Assembly: GCA_050740255.1 (NCBI GenBank)
Contig: JBOICV010000012.1
Location: 1-14,713 of the forward strand
Direction: 5' to 3'
DNA: 14,713 nucleotides
Source of the DNA: JBOICV01 sp050740255
GTDB lineage: Bacteria; Pseudomonadota; Gammaproteobacteria; Nevskiales; JBOICV01
This document shows positions 1 to 6,444 of the stretch, one piece after another (position 1 is the stretch's first letter; each line of letters begins with the position of its first letter). Below the pieces are notes generated by a model, which saw only the letters and a program-made list of their open reading frames with translations, had not been told where the DNA came from and did not search any database. A program made the translations under genes and the position numbers.

Positions 1-928
1 GTCGGCGCGCGCGCGCGCGCACTTCCGCCGGCGACAAAGCGCCGGTGTCGTCCACGTAGAGCGGGGCTTCCGCCATCAGCGCCACGGTCGAAGTCACGCG
101 TGGCCAGTCCTGATCCTGCAACTGGCCGCTGCGCAAACGCTGCTGGTCAATGCGGCCTAGCGAGGAAATCATCCGCAGCGCCACCTGTTCGCCGGACATT
201 TCCATGCTGAAAATCGCGGTCGGCAGCTTGTCGCGCACGCAGATATGCTCAACCAGGTTCATCGCAAAACTGGTTTTACCCATCGAGGGCCGGCCGGCAA
301 TAATGACCAGATCGCCGTTTTGCAGTCCACAGGTCAGCTTGTCGAAGTCCAGCAGCCCGGTCGCCAATCCGGTGATGCCGGTTTTCGACTCGAACAGCTT
401 CTGGATATGGTTGATCGCGCCGGTCAGCAGGTGACTGATCGGTTCAAAAAAGCTGGCCGACTTGCGCCGCCGGTCGGCGATTTCAAACACCCGCTGCTCG
501 GCGGTTTCCACCAGCTCGCTACTGCCGCGGCCTTCGGTTTCGAAACCAAGATTGGTGATCTCGGTGCCTACGCGGATCAAGGCGCGCATCACTGCCTTCT
601 CGCGCACGATATTGGCGTAGGCCTTGATATTGGCGGCGCTGGGCGTGTCCTTGGCGAGCTGCCCCAGATAAGCCAGGCCACCGGCTTCCTCGAGCTGCCC
701 CTTGCCCTTGAGCCATTCTGAAACGGTGACGACATCGCGTGGATGATTGGCGTCGGCCAAAGCCTCCAGCGCGTGATAAATCAGACGATGGTCGGCCCGG
801 TAAAAGTCCTCGTCGTTGACGAGGCCAACGACGGTTTCCCAGGCTTCGTTGTCCAGCATCAGGCCGCCCAGTACCGACTGCTCGGCCTCGACCGAGTGCG
901 GCGGCAGCTTCAGAGCGGTAACGGCCAT
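1..928 (-). CDS. dnaB: Replicative DNA helicase DnaB (partial, C-terminal part outside window)
   Basis: DnaB is the hexameric ATP-driven helicase that unwinds DNA at the replication fork and loads primase. Reading left from the ATG at 928, 309 codons are visible before the window ends. The N-terminal domain opens with KLPPHSVEAEQSVLGGLMLD (residues 7-26) and contains DTPSAANIKAYANIVRE (about 94-110), both typical of DnaB. The RecA-like domain begins near residue 185, with the Walker A motif AGRPSMGKTSFAMN at 211-224 (Lys218). The visible end, EVRARARR, matches the stretch just before Walker B in E. coli DnaB, so about one third of the protein lies outside. Upstream are a private promoter and the rplI terminator. 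No strong Shine-Dalgarno is seen before the ATG. Identification is secure. Confidence 0.97.
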   Translation of the reverse strand, partial: MAVTALKLPPHSVEAEQSVLGGLMLDNEAWETVVGLVNDEDFYRADHRLIYHALEALADANHPRDVVTVSEWLKGKGQLEEAGGLAYLGQLAKDTPSAANIKAYANIVREKAVMRALIRVGTEITNLGFETEGRGSSELVETAEQRVFEIADRRRKSASFFEPISHLLTGAINHIQKLFESKTGITGLATGLLDFDKLTCGLQNGDLVIIAGRPSMGKTSFAMNLVEHICVRDKLPTAIFSMEMSGEQVALRMISSLGRIDQQRLRSGQLQDQDWPRVTSTVALMAEAPLYVDDTGALSPAEVRARARR

Positions 929-947
929 GGTGGTAGAGCCTAAACCA

Positions 948-976
948 ATTATTCAAACGCTGGCCAGTGTTGACAA
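948..976 (-). promoter_or_regulatory. Sigma70-like promoter for dnaB
   Basis: On the minus strand TTGTCA (971-976) is separated by exactly 17 bases from AATAAT (948-953). Each box matches five of six consensus positions. It lies between the rplI terminator and the dnaB start at 928, giving a short leader of roughly 13 bases. The boxes are seen in the sequence; promoter activity is inferred. Confidence 0.65.
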
Positions 977-1012
977 CGACACGATGTCGCGTTCTGTTAC
1001 AAGGACGTAAAC

Positions 1013-1044
1013 AAAAAAAGCCCCGCTGACAACGGGGCTTTTTT
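1013..1044 (-). terminator. Rho-independent terminator after rplI
   Basis: A perfect GC-rich stem AGCCCCG/CGGGGCT around a 7-base loop is flanked by seven A on one side and six T on the other, so the AT tracts also pair. It lies 17 bases past the rplI stop on the minus strand and closes the rpsF-rpsR-rplI unit before dnaB. The symmetry means it could stop transcription from either side. Confidence 0.9.
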
Positions 1045-1060
1045 GAATAAGTTTCAGCGG

Positions 1061-1519
1061 TTAAGCCGCTGCCTCTTCGGGCTCCACTGCCACGTTGAAA
1101 CGCACTTGCACTTCGGGGTGCAGATGGGCTTCGACGTGATGTTCGCCGATCATGCGGATGGGTCCTCCCGGCATATCGATCTCGCTTTTCTCCAGCGCGA
1201 TGTCCTGCGCCTTGGCCGCGCGGGCGATATCGAGCGGCCCGACCGAGCCGTACAACTTGCCTTCCTCGGCCACACGCGCCTTGATGGTCAGGGTGAGTTT
1301 CTCGAAGCTGCCGGCGCGCGCTTGCGCGCGGGTCAGTGCGTCGGACGCGTTCTTCTCCAGATCCGAGCGGCGCTGCTCAAAAATTTCCAGATTGGCGGGC
1401 GTGGCCGGCAAGGCCATGCCCCGCGGAATCAGGAAATTGCGGCCATAACCCGGCTTTACTTTAACCTTGGCGCCCAACTTGCCAAGGTTCTTGACGTTAG
1501 TCAGCAGAATGACTTCCAT
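1061..1519 (-). CDS. rplI: 50S ribosomal protein L9
   Basis: L9 is a large-subunit ribosomal protein made of two globular domains joined by a long helix; it binds 23S rRNA near the L1 stalk. The 152-residue product begins MEVILLTNVKNLGKLGAKVKV and continues PGYGRNFLIPRGMALPAT, the N-terminal L9 signature. The helical linker runs from about 41 to 75. The C-terminal domain holds EEGKLYGSVGPLDIA and the closing GEHHVEAHLHPEV segment. Length is close to the usual 149-150. The ATG is preceded by a good AGGGAGAG ribosome binding site, and the gene starts 14 bases after rpsR, so the two are co-transcribed. A strong terminator follows directly. Confidence 0.98.
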   Translation of the reverse strand: MEVILLTNVKNLGKLGAKVKVKPGYGRNFLIPRGMALPATPANLEIFEQRRSDLEKNASDALTRAQARAGSFEKLTLTIKARVAEEGKLYGSVGPLDIARAAKAQDIALEKSEIDMPGGPIRMIGEHHVEAHLHPEVQVRFNVAVEPEEAAA

Positions 1520-1533
1520 GGCTCTCCCTACGC

Positions 1534-1812
1534 TTAGTGCTGGTCGGTGTAGGGCAATAGCGCCAGGAAGCGCGCCCGCTTGATGGCGAGTGCAAGTTGA
1601 CGCTGATAGTTCGACTTGGTGCCGGTGATGCGGCTGGGCACGATCTTGCCATTCTCACCGACATACTGCTTGAGCGTGACCAGATCCTTGTAGTCAATCT
1701 CGACCACGCCTTCGGCGGTGAACTTGCAGAATTTCTTGCGGCGGTAAAAGCGGGCGCCATTCTCTTTCTTGTCGCCGCGCTTTTTATCCTTGCGCTTGTC
1801 GGGCCGTCTCAT
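1534..1812 (-). CDS. rpsR: 30S ribosomal protein S18
   Basis: S18 forms a heterodimer with S6 on the platform of the small subunit. The core is unmistakable: ARFYRRKKFCKFTAEGVVEIDYKD, LVTLKQYVGENGKIVPSRIT and the C-terminal QRQLALAIKRARFLALLPYT. The product has 92 residues against 75 in E. coli. The excess is a very basic N-terminal stretch (MRRPDKRKDKKRGDKKENG) with no internal Met before the core, so the extension appears real. The ATG overlaps the rpsF stop codon (ATGA), which couples translation of the two partners. In E. coli priB lies between them; here it is absent. Confidence 0.97.
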   Translation of the reverse strand: MRRPDKRKDKKRGDKKENGARFYRRKKFCKFTAEGVVEIDYKDLVTLKQYVGENGKIVPSRITGTKSNYQRQLALAIKRARFLALLPYTDQH

Positions 1813-2222
1813 GCTGCCACCTCTGCGGGTTCTGCCGGTTCTATGTCGCTGATCTCATCGTCGCGGCGGCGGCGGTCGCGTGACTCGTCCTTTTCCTTGG
1901 CCTCGGCCGCTTTAAGCATGGCGGTGGGCTCGGTTTCAGGCTTGTCGCGTTTCATGACGAGGTTGCGGATCACCGCGTCGTTGTAGCGGAACGCATCCTC
2001 AAGCTGCTTGAGTACGGCCTGGCCGCACTCGATATTCATCAGCACGTAGTGGGCTTTGTGAACCTTGGCGAGGGTATAGGTGAGCTGGCGCCGGCCCCAG
2101 TCTTCAAGACGGTGAATCTTGCCGCCGCCGCCGTCGATCATGCCGCGATAGCGTTCAATCATCGCCGGCACATTTTCACTCTGGTCCGGATGGACCATGA
2201 ACACGATTTCATAGTGACGCAT
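1809..2222 (-). CDS. rpsF: 30S ribosomal protein S6
   Basis: S6 binds S18 and 16S rRNA in the central domain of the 30S subunit. The N-terminus MRHYEIVFMVHPDQSENVP, the GKIHRLEDWGRRQLTY segment (about 35-50) and KAHYVLMNIE (about 56-65) are nearly identical to E. coli S6. After about residue 104 comes a long charged tail containing DESRDRRRRDDE and ending EPAEPAEVAA. E. coli S6 also has an acidic tail, which RimK extends with glutamates; whether that happens here is unknown. A strong AAGGAG ribosome binding site lies 7 bases before the ATG. It is first in the rpsF-rpsR-rplI unit, behind a promoter overlapping the end of rlmB. Confidence 0.98.
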   Translation of the reverse strand: MRHYEIVFMVHPDQSENVPAMIERYRGMIDGGGGKIHRLEDWGRRQLTYTLAKVHKAHYVLMNIECGQAVLKQLEDAFRYNDAVIRNLVMKRDKPETEPTAMLKAAEAKEKDESRDRRRRDDEISDIEPAEPAEVAA

Positions 2223-2247
2223 TGCGTCTCCTTATGGGTTAAGCCCC

Positions 2248-2308
2248 CGGCCCGGAATCATCCGTGGCAGCCGTAGAGCAAGGAGCGTCCGCACCAAGGG
2301 TCCGGACG
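2248..2308 (-). promoter_or_regulatory. Structured rpsF mRNA leader, candidate S6:S18 autoregulatory element
   Basis: The leader between the rpsF promoter and the start codon holds two foldable parts on the minus strand. The promoter-proximal hairpin pairs CGTCCG (2286-2291) with CGGACG (2303-2308), followed inside by ACC/GGT around a three-base loop. Nearer the gene, an outer CGGC/GCCG stem (2270-2273 with 2248-2251) encloses a CGGA/TCCG stem and leaves a five-base one-sided bulge. S6:S18 is known to bind a bulged hairpin in its own rpsF leader in many bacteria. Assigning this structure to that family is inference; no covariation was tested. Confidence 0.4.
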
Positions 2309-2317
2309 AGGGCGCGA

Positions 2318-2345
2318 ATTATACGGAAATCCTGGGCTTAGGCAA
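2318..2345 (-). promoter_or_regulatory. Promoter of the rpsF-rpsR-rplI operon
   Basis: On the minus strand a perfect TATAAT (2318-2323) follows TTGCCT (2340-2345, four of six consensus matches) at 16 bases. The rlmB stop codon TAA lies inside the -10 box. The predicted start near 2310 is followed by a CG-rich stretch, as is common for ribosomal protein promoters. The boxes are seen; activity is inferred. Confidence 0.65.
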
Positions 2346-3116
2346 GGAACTCATGCGGCTGCCGGCGCTGCGCTGACGCAAGGCCTCGTACAAGGCCACG
2401 CCGCTTGCGACCGATACATTCAAACTGCCGACCGTGCCCTGCATTGGGAGGCAAGCTAAGTGATCGCATTCCTCGGCCGTGAGCCGGCGCAAGCCCTCGC
2501 CTTCGGCGCCCAATATCAGTGCCAGCGGACCCTTGAGGTCCAACTGGTACAGTGTCTGCTTCGCCTCTCCCGCCAATCCCACCAGCCAGATGCCGCGCGC
2601 CTTCAGCTCGCGCAGGCAGCGCGCCAGATTGGTGACCTGGATCAGGGCCACGCTTTCGGCGGCGCCGGCCGCGGCCTTACGCACCACAGGCGTGAGACCG
2701 GCGGCGCGATCCCGGGGGACGATGACGGCATGTACTCCGGCCGCATCTGCCGTGCGCAGGCAGGCACCGAGATTGTGCGGGTCTTGCACACCGTCCAGGA
2801 CCAGCAGAAAAGGCGGCTCCTGCAGTCCATCGAGCAAGTCGGCCAAGTCATTCTCGGCGAGCGGGCCGGAGCTGCGCGTTGCCAGGAGCACGAGCACGCC
2901 CTGATGCGCAAGCCCTTCCGCGTGCTGCTCGATTTCCTCGGCGTTAACGCGGCGTATCAGCAGATCGCGCCGTTGGGCAAGATCTTCGACTCTTTGGCTC
3001 TTGGGATTGTCCAAGCCGGCCTTGAGCCAGACTTCAGTCACCGCGCTTTGGGGATTGTTCAACGCGGCGGTAACGGCGTGCCAGCCGACGATCAAATCTT
3101 GCCGAGACGAGCTCAT
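2319..3116 (-). CDS. rlmB: 23S rRNA (guanosine(2251)-2'-O)-methyltransferase RlmB
   Basis: RlmB is a SPOUT-class enzyme that methylates the ribose of G2251 in the peptidyl-transferase P loop of 23S rRNA using S-adenosylmethionine. The 265-residue product has an N-terminal substrate-binding domain (about 8-80, with AHQGVLVLLATR) and the C-terminal knot domain. Motif 1 is LVLDGVQDPHNLGACLRTADAAG (105-127, with Asn115 and Arg121), motif 2 is ALILGAEGEGLRRLT (199-213), and motif 3 is GSLNVSVASGVALYEALRQR (230-249). A short tail after 250 is extra to the E. coli protein. The start ATG abuts a palindromic intergenic element and has no recognisable Shine-Dalgarno. No other start keeps the conserved GWHAV region intact. 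It follows the lipoprotein gene on the same strand. Confidence 0.96.
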   Translation of the reverse strand: MSSSRQDLIVGWHAVTAALNNPQSAVTEVWLKAGLDNPKSQRVEDLAQRRDLLIRRVNAEEIEQHAEGLAHQGVLVLLATRSSGPLAENDLADLLDGLQEPPFLLVLDGVQDPHNLGACLRTADAAGVHAVIVPRDRAAGLTPVVRKAAAGAAESVALIQVTNLARCLRELKARGIWLVGLAGEAKQTLYQLDLKGPLALILGAEGEGLRRLTAEECDHLACLPMQGTVGSLNVSVASGVALYEALRQRSAGSRMSSLPKPRISV

Positions 3117-3186
3117 GTAGGAGCGGCTTCAGCCGCGATGTCGGGGCTGAAGCCTGTCCTGAGCCTGTCGAGGGGCCCCTCCTACA
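3116..3186 (+). repeat. REP-like palindromic intergenic element
   Basis: The 71-bp stretch is bounded by an inverted repeat TGTAGGAG (3116-3123) and CTCCTACA (3179-3186). Inside, GGCTTCAGCC (3125-3134) and GGCTGAAGCC (3145-3154) form a perfect 10-bp inverted repeat. A competing hairpin GCGGCT/AGCCGC (3123-3128, 3131-3136) overlaps the first arm. The left half resembles the TGTAGGAGCGGCTTCAGCC repeat scattered between genes in Pseudomonas and Xanthomonas. The right part (CCTGAGCCTGTCGAGGGG) resembles another common dispersed motif. It fills nearly the whole gap between the lipoprotein gene and rlmB. Family membership is recalled, not searched. Confidence 0.75.
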
Positions 3187-3191
3187 AGCGG

Positions 3192-3884
3192 TCAACCTCC
3201 CAAGTAAGGCGGCGGTGAATAGGCCTGCTGCTCGTTACCCTCGACCACCGGCTTGATCACGATATCCACGCGGCGGTTACGCGGTTCATTCGCGCCGTCG
3301 GCGGTACGCACCAGCAGCTCACGCTCGCCACGGCCGTGCAACTGCACCCGGCCACTGGGAACCGCATCGCCGATCAACAGGTTGCCCACCGCAGATGAGC
3401 GGCGATCCGATAAGGTCTGGTTGTAACTGTCGGAACCTACGCTGTCAGTGTGGCCGACCACGTGGATGACGGTCTTGTCATAGTCCTTGAGAATGCCGGC
3501 GATCTTGGAGTAAGTCGCATGCGCCCCCGGCTTGATCTCGGCTTTGCCGGAATCAAAGCTCACGTCGCTGGCCAGGCCAACTTTCAGCGCGTTACCGGGC
3601 AGTTCGGTAATGGACAGCTCGTTGCGCGCGGCTTCCTGGGCAAGTTGCTTCTGCAACTCCGCCTGCTGCTTGTCCATGTAGTTGCCGACCGCCGCACCGG
3701 CAATCGCGCCGACCACGGCGCCCACGTATTTGCCCGAGTCGCTGCTGGACTGGTTGCCGATCACGGCGCCGATTACTGCGCCAATACCAGCGCCCATCTT
3801 GCTGCGGCGATGGGGGTCATCGGCGGCACAGGCGACCAACAGACTCAGGGCAAGCAGCACGCCGGCAGATTCTGCATATTTCAT
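3192..3884 (-). CDS. YiaD-type outer-membrane lipoprotein with OmpA-like peptidoglycan-binding domain
   Basis: The 230-residue product has a lipoprotein signal with lipobox LVAC (Cys19). The residue after the cysteine is Ala, not Asp, so export to the outer membrane is expected. Residues 31-68 form a glycine-zipper stretch in two blocks (GAGIGAVIGAVIG and GAVVGAIAGAAVG). An amphipathic segment KQQAELQKQLAQEAA follows. The OmpA-like domain spans about 104-213: SFDSGKAEIKPGA, GHTDSVGSDSYNQTLSDRR (Asp147, Arg161) and NRRVDIVIKP. This is the order found in E. coli YiaD, which binds peptidoglycan non-covalently. The ATG overlaps the rnr stop codon (ATGA) and has a GAGGAG site inside rnr, so the two genes are translationally coupled. 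The exact role is unknown; linking outer membrane to cell wall is inferred from the family. Confidence 0.9.
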   Translation of the reverse strand: MKYAESAGVLLALSLLVACAADDPHRRSKMGAGIGAVIGAVIGNQSSSDSGKYVGAVVGAIAGAAVGNYMDKQQAELQKQLAQEAARNELSITELPGNALKVGLASDVSFDSGKAEIKPGAHATYSKIAGILKDYDKTVIHVVGHTDSVGSDSYNQTLSDRRSSAVGNLLIGDAVPSGRVQLHGRGERELLVRTADGANEPRNRRVDIVIKPVVEGNEQQAYSPPPYLGG

Positions 3885-6130
3885 CGTTTTTTGCTCCTCG
3901 AAGTATTGGGCTTTTGGACAGCGGGTACCGCGGCCAGTTCGAAGTCAATCTTACGCTCGTCCAAATTTACCCGCACTACGCGCACGCGCAGGCGGTCTGC
4001 GAGACGGTATACCACACCGCTGCGCTCGCCCCGCAGACACTCGCCGCGCGGCTCGTGCCGATAGTAGTCGTTGCGCAGGCTGCTGACGTGCACCAGCCCT
4101 TCGACATAAACGCCCTCCAGTTCGACAAACAACCCGAACGGGACCACGCCCGTAATCGTACCGTCGAACTCCTCTCCCACCCGTTCCTGCATGAACTCGC
4201 ATTTCAGCCAGGTGACCGCATCGCGCGTGGCTTCATCCGCGCGCCGCTCGGTCATCGAACAATGCACACCGAGTGCCTGCAATCCCGCATCCTTGTAGGC
4301 GAAATCTTCAGCGGCGCCGTTCGCCAAGGCGTGCTTGATGGCGCGATGCGTCATCAGATCGGGATAACGCCGGATCGGCGAGGTGAAGTGGCCGTAGTGT
4401 TCCAGCGCCAGACCAAAATGCCCGATGTTTACCGGCGAATACACCGCCTGCGCCATGGAGCGCAGTAATACGGTTTGAATGAGTTTCCTGTCGGGCCGCG
4501 CTTCCAGTTGCTGCAGCACCCGTGCGTAGTCGGCGGGTTTGGGTTTCGCACCGCCGCCCAAACTCAGACTGTGCAAGCCCAGAAATTCGCGCAACGCGAG
4601 CAGCTTGTCCGCTGGCGGCCCCTCATGCACGCGGTATAGCTGCGGCAATTTATGACGCGCCAGAAACTTGGCGGCCTGCACATTGGCCGCGATCATGCAT
4701 TCCTCGATCAGCCGGTGTGCCTGGTTGCGCTCCAGCGGCAGAATGCGCGCGATCTTGCGCTGGGCGTCGAACACAATCTTGGTTTCGGTGGTCTCGAAGT
4801 CAATCGCGCCGCGCCGGCTGCGGGCGCGGAACAAGGCGCGAAACACATTCTGCAGCGTCAGCAGATGCGGCAACAACTCATCCAGACCCTGCGCCCGCGC
4901 CAGCCGCGGATCGTTCAGCAGGGCGGCAACGGCATCGTAGGTCAGCCGCGACTGAGAACGCATGACGGCATTGTGGAAACGCGCCTTGCCCACGTGTCCG
5001 TCGCGGTCCACCAGCATCTCGCAAGCCAGGCACAGCCGGTCGACCTTGGGATTGAGCGAGCAGAGACCGTTGGACAGGCCCTCGGGCAGCATCGGAATCA
5101 CGCGCTCGGGAAAGTACACCGAGTTGCCGCGTTCCCGCGCTTCCTTGTCCAGCGCGCTGTCGGGCGCAACGTAGTGCGCGACATCGGCTATCGCTACCCA
5201 CAACTTCCAGCCTTCACCGGCCGGTTCGGCATAGACCGCATCGTCAAAATCGCGCGCGTCGGCGCCGTCTATCGTCACCAGCGGCAGCTCACGCAAATCC
5301 GTGCGGCCGCGCGCCGCGGATTCCGGCACGGTTTGGGCGAACAGCGCCGCCTCGGCCAGAGCCGCCTGTGGCCAGACGTGCGGCAGATTGTGGCTGCGGA
5401 CCGCGATGTCGATCTCCATGCCCGGCGCCAGTGCATCGCCCAGCACTTCCACCACGCGTCCGATCGGCGCGCTGTGCTTGCCTGGCGGCGACAGGATTTC
5501 AGCGGTAACGATCTGACCGTGCCTGGCCGCACCCACGTGTTCCTGCGGAACGAGTATTTCGTGCGTGATGCGCGCGTTGTCCGGGATCACGTAGCCGACG
5601 CCGCGCTCGGCGACATAACGGCCCACCACGCGCACCGTCTTATGCTCCAACACGTCTACCAGCGAACCCTCCGGCCGGCCGCGCGGATCGCGACCGGTGA
5701 CGCGTACCGTTATCCGATCGCCGTGCATGACCTCGCGCATCTGGCGCGGCGCCAGAAAGATGTCGTCGCTGCCGTCGTCCGGAATCAGGAAGCCGAAGCC
5801 GTCACGATGACCCTGCACCGTACCCGCAACCGCATGCATGCGGCTGGCCGGCCCCAAGGCGCCACGGCGGTTCTGCACCAGCTCGCCGCCCTTGAGCATG
5901 GCCTGTATACGGCGCTGAAACGCATCGCCGGCACTGGCGCCACGTAATTTGAATTCCGCCAACAGCTCCTGCTCGGTGCGCGGTCCATTGGTTTCCACCA
6001 GGCACTGGCGGATATAGGCGCGGCTGGGGATCGGGTCGGCGTATTTCCGCGATTCCTTCGCGTAATCGGGATCCTGGCGCCGCCAGTCCGGCGCCGCGTT
6101 ATGGGAGTTGTTTTTCTTGTTTGATTTCAT
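3881..6130 (-). CDS. rnr: Ribonuclease R (3'-5' exoribonuclease)
   Basis: RNase R degrades structured RNA processively from the 3' end and takes part in rRNA quality control. From the ATG at 6130 the protein has 749 residues. A winged-helix region lies at about 35-100. Cold-shock domains follow (about 100-165 and 168-235, the first with GFGFLIPDDGSDDIFL). The RNB catalytic domain has IDGADARDFDDAVY (287-300), with Asp288, Asp294, Asp296 and Asp297 matching the catalytic aspartates of E. coli RNase R. GHFGLALEHYGHFTSPIRRYPDL lies at about 570-592. The S1 domain is at about 652-733, followed by a short basic tail. An in-frame TTG at 6148 would add six residues, but the ATG with AAGGT just upstream is preferred. 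It is shorter than E. coli's 813 because the basic C-terminal tail is reduced. Confidence 0.97.
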   Translation of the reverse strand: MKSNKKNNSHNAAPDWRRQDPDYAKESRKYADPIPSRAYIRQCLVETNGPRTEQELLAEFKLRGASAGDAFQRRIQAMLKGGELVQNRRGALGPASRMHAVAGTVQGHRDGFGFLIPDDGSDDIFLAPRQMREVMHGDRITVRVTGRDPRGRPEGSLVDVLEHKTVRVVGRYVAERGVGYVIPDNARITHEILVPQEHVGAARHGQIVTAEILSPPGKHSAPIGRVVEVLGDALAPGMEIDIAVRSHNLPHVWPQAALAEAALFAQTVPESAARGRTDLRELPLVTIDGADARDFDDAVYAEPAGEGWKLWVAIADVAHYVAPDSALDKEARERGNSVYFPERVIPMLPEGLSNGLCSLNPKVDRLCLACEMLVDRDGHVGKARFHNAVMRSQSRLTYDAVAALLNDPRLARAQGLDELLPHLLTLQNVFRALFRARSRRGAIDFETTETKIVFDAQRKIARILPLERNQAHRLIEECMIAANVQAAKFLARHKLPQLYRVHEGPPADKLLALREFLGLHSLSLGGGAKPKPADYARVLQQLEARPDRKLIQTVLLRSMAQAVYSPVNIGHFGLALEHYGHFTSPIRRYPDLMTHRAIKHALANGAAEDFAYKDAGLQALGVHCSMTERRADEATRDAVTWLKCEFMQERVGEEFDGTITGVVPFGLFVELEGVYVEGLVHVSSLRNDYYRHEPRGECLRGERSGVVYRLADRLRVRVVRVNLDERKIDFELAAVPAVQKPNTSRSKKR

Positions 6131-6141
6131 GAGACCTTTAA

Positions 6142-6170
6142 TAGACAAAGACCGCCCGCATACTTAAGAT
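6142..6170 (+). promoter_or_regulatory. Promoter for tRNA-Leu
   Basis: TAGACA (6142-6147, five of six) and TAAGAT (6165-6170, four of six) are 17 bases apart. A GC-rich discriminator follows and the tRNA begins 18 bases after the -10 box. GC-rich discriminators are typical of stable-RNA promoters under stringent control. The leftward promoter for rnr must share this 57-bp gap, but no convincing boxes were seen for it. Confidence 0.55.
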
Positions 6171-6187
6171 ACGCGGCCTCGCGACCT

Positions 6188-6272
<85 letters not shown>

Positions 6273-6284
6273 AAAGAGTAAATC

Positions 6285-6308
6285 AAAAGCCGCCATGGGC
6301 GGCTTTTT
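6285..6308 (+). terminator. Terminator after tRNA-Leu
   Basis: AAAAGCCGCC (6285-6294) and GGCGGCTTTT pair over ten bases around the three-base loop ATG, followed by a T run. It begins 13 bases after the tRNA CCA end. It is a standard rho-independent terminator. Confidence 0.9.
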
Positions 6309-6315
6309 CTTTGTC

Positions 6316-6358
6316 CTCTCGCCCCGCTTGCGGGGAGAGAGAAGAGAGTGGGGGCGAG
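6316..6358. repeat. Intergenic inverted-repeat element
   Basis: CCCCGC (6322-6327) and GCGGGG (6330-6335) form a tight hairpin extended by CTCTC/GAGAG beyond a single mismatch. CTCGCCCC (6318-6325) can alternatively pair with GGGGCGAG (6351-6358). CTCTCCCCGCTTGCGGGGAGAG-type sequences are common dispersed intergenic repeats in proteobacteria. The resemblance is from memory and no second copy lies in this window. The remaining 6359-6395 shows nothing recognisable. Confidence 0.45.
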
Positions 6359-6395
6359 CGTAGTGCCCGAAACACGTGGACAAGATCTAGTTTGA

Positions 6396-6432
6396 AAACA
6401 AGCAGGCCCCGCTGAACGGGGCCTGCTTGTTT
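6396..6432 (-). terminator. Strong terminator after tsf
   Basis: A perfect 16-bp stem (6396-6411 with 6417-6432) encloses a five-base loop, with GGCCCCG at its core. On the minus strand it is followed by a T-rich stretch (TTGTTTTC). It lies 12 bases past the tsf stop and ends the rpsB-tsf operon before the oppositely directed tRNA. Confidence 0.92.
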
Positions 6433-6444
6433 CGGCCATAAATC

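Noticed and set aside
5..20. GC dinucleotide run, possible slippage or Z-DNA site
   Set aside because: It encodes the conserved EVRARARR stretch of DnaB, matching E. coli EVRSRARR, so protein constraint and GC-rich codon choice explain it.
2460..3218. 252-codon open frame on the plus strand
   Set aside because: It is antisense to rlmB and runs into the palindromic repeat; no conserved motif was seen.
4652..5947. 431-codon open frame on the plus strand
   Set aside because: It lies wholly antisense to the RNase R catalytic region, has no recognisable domain and is rich in His/Arg/Gln, the usual shadow of a GC-rich gene.
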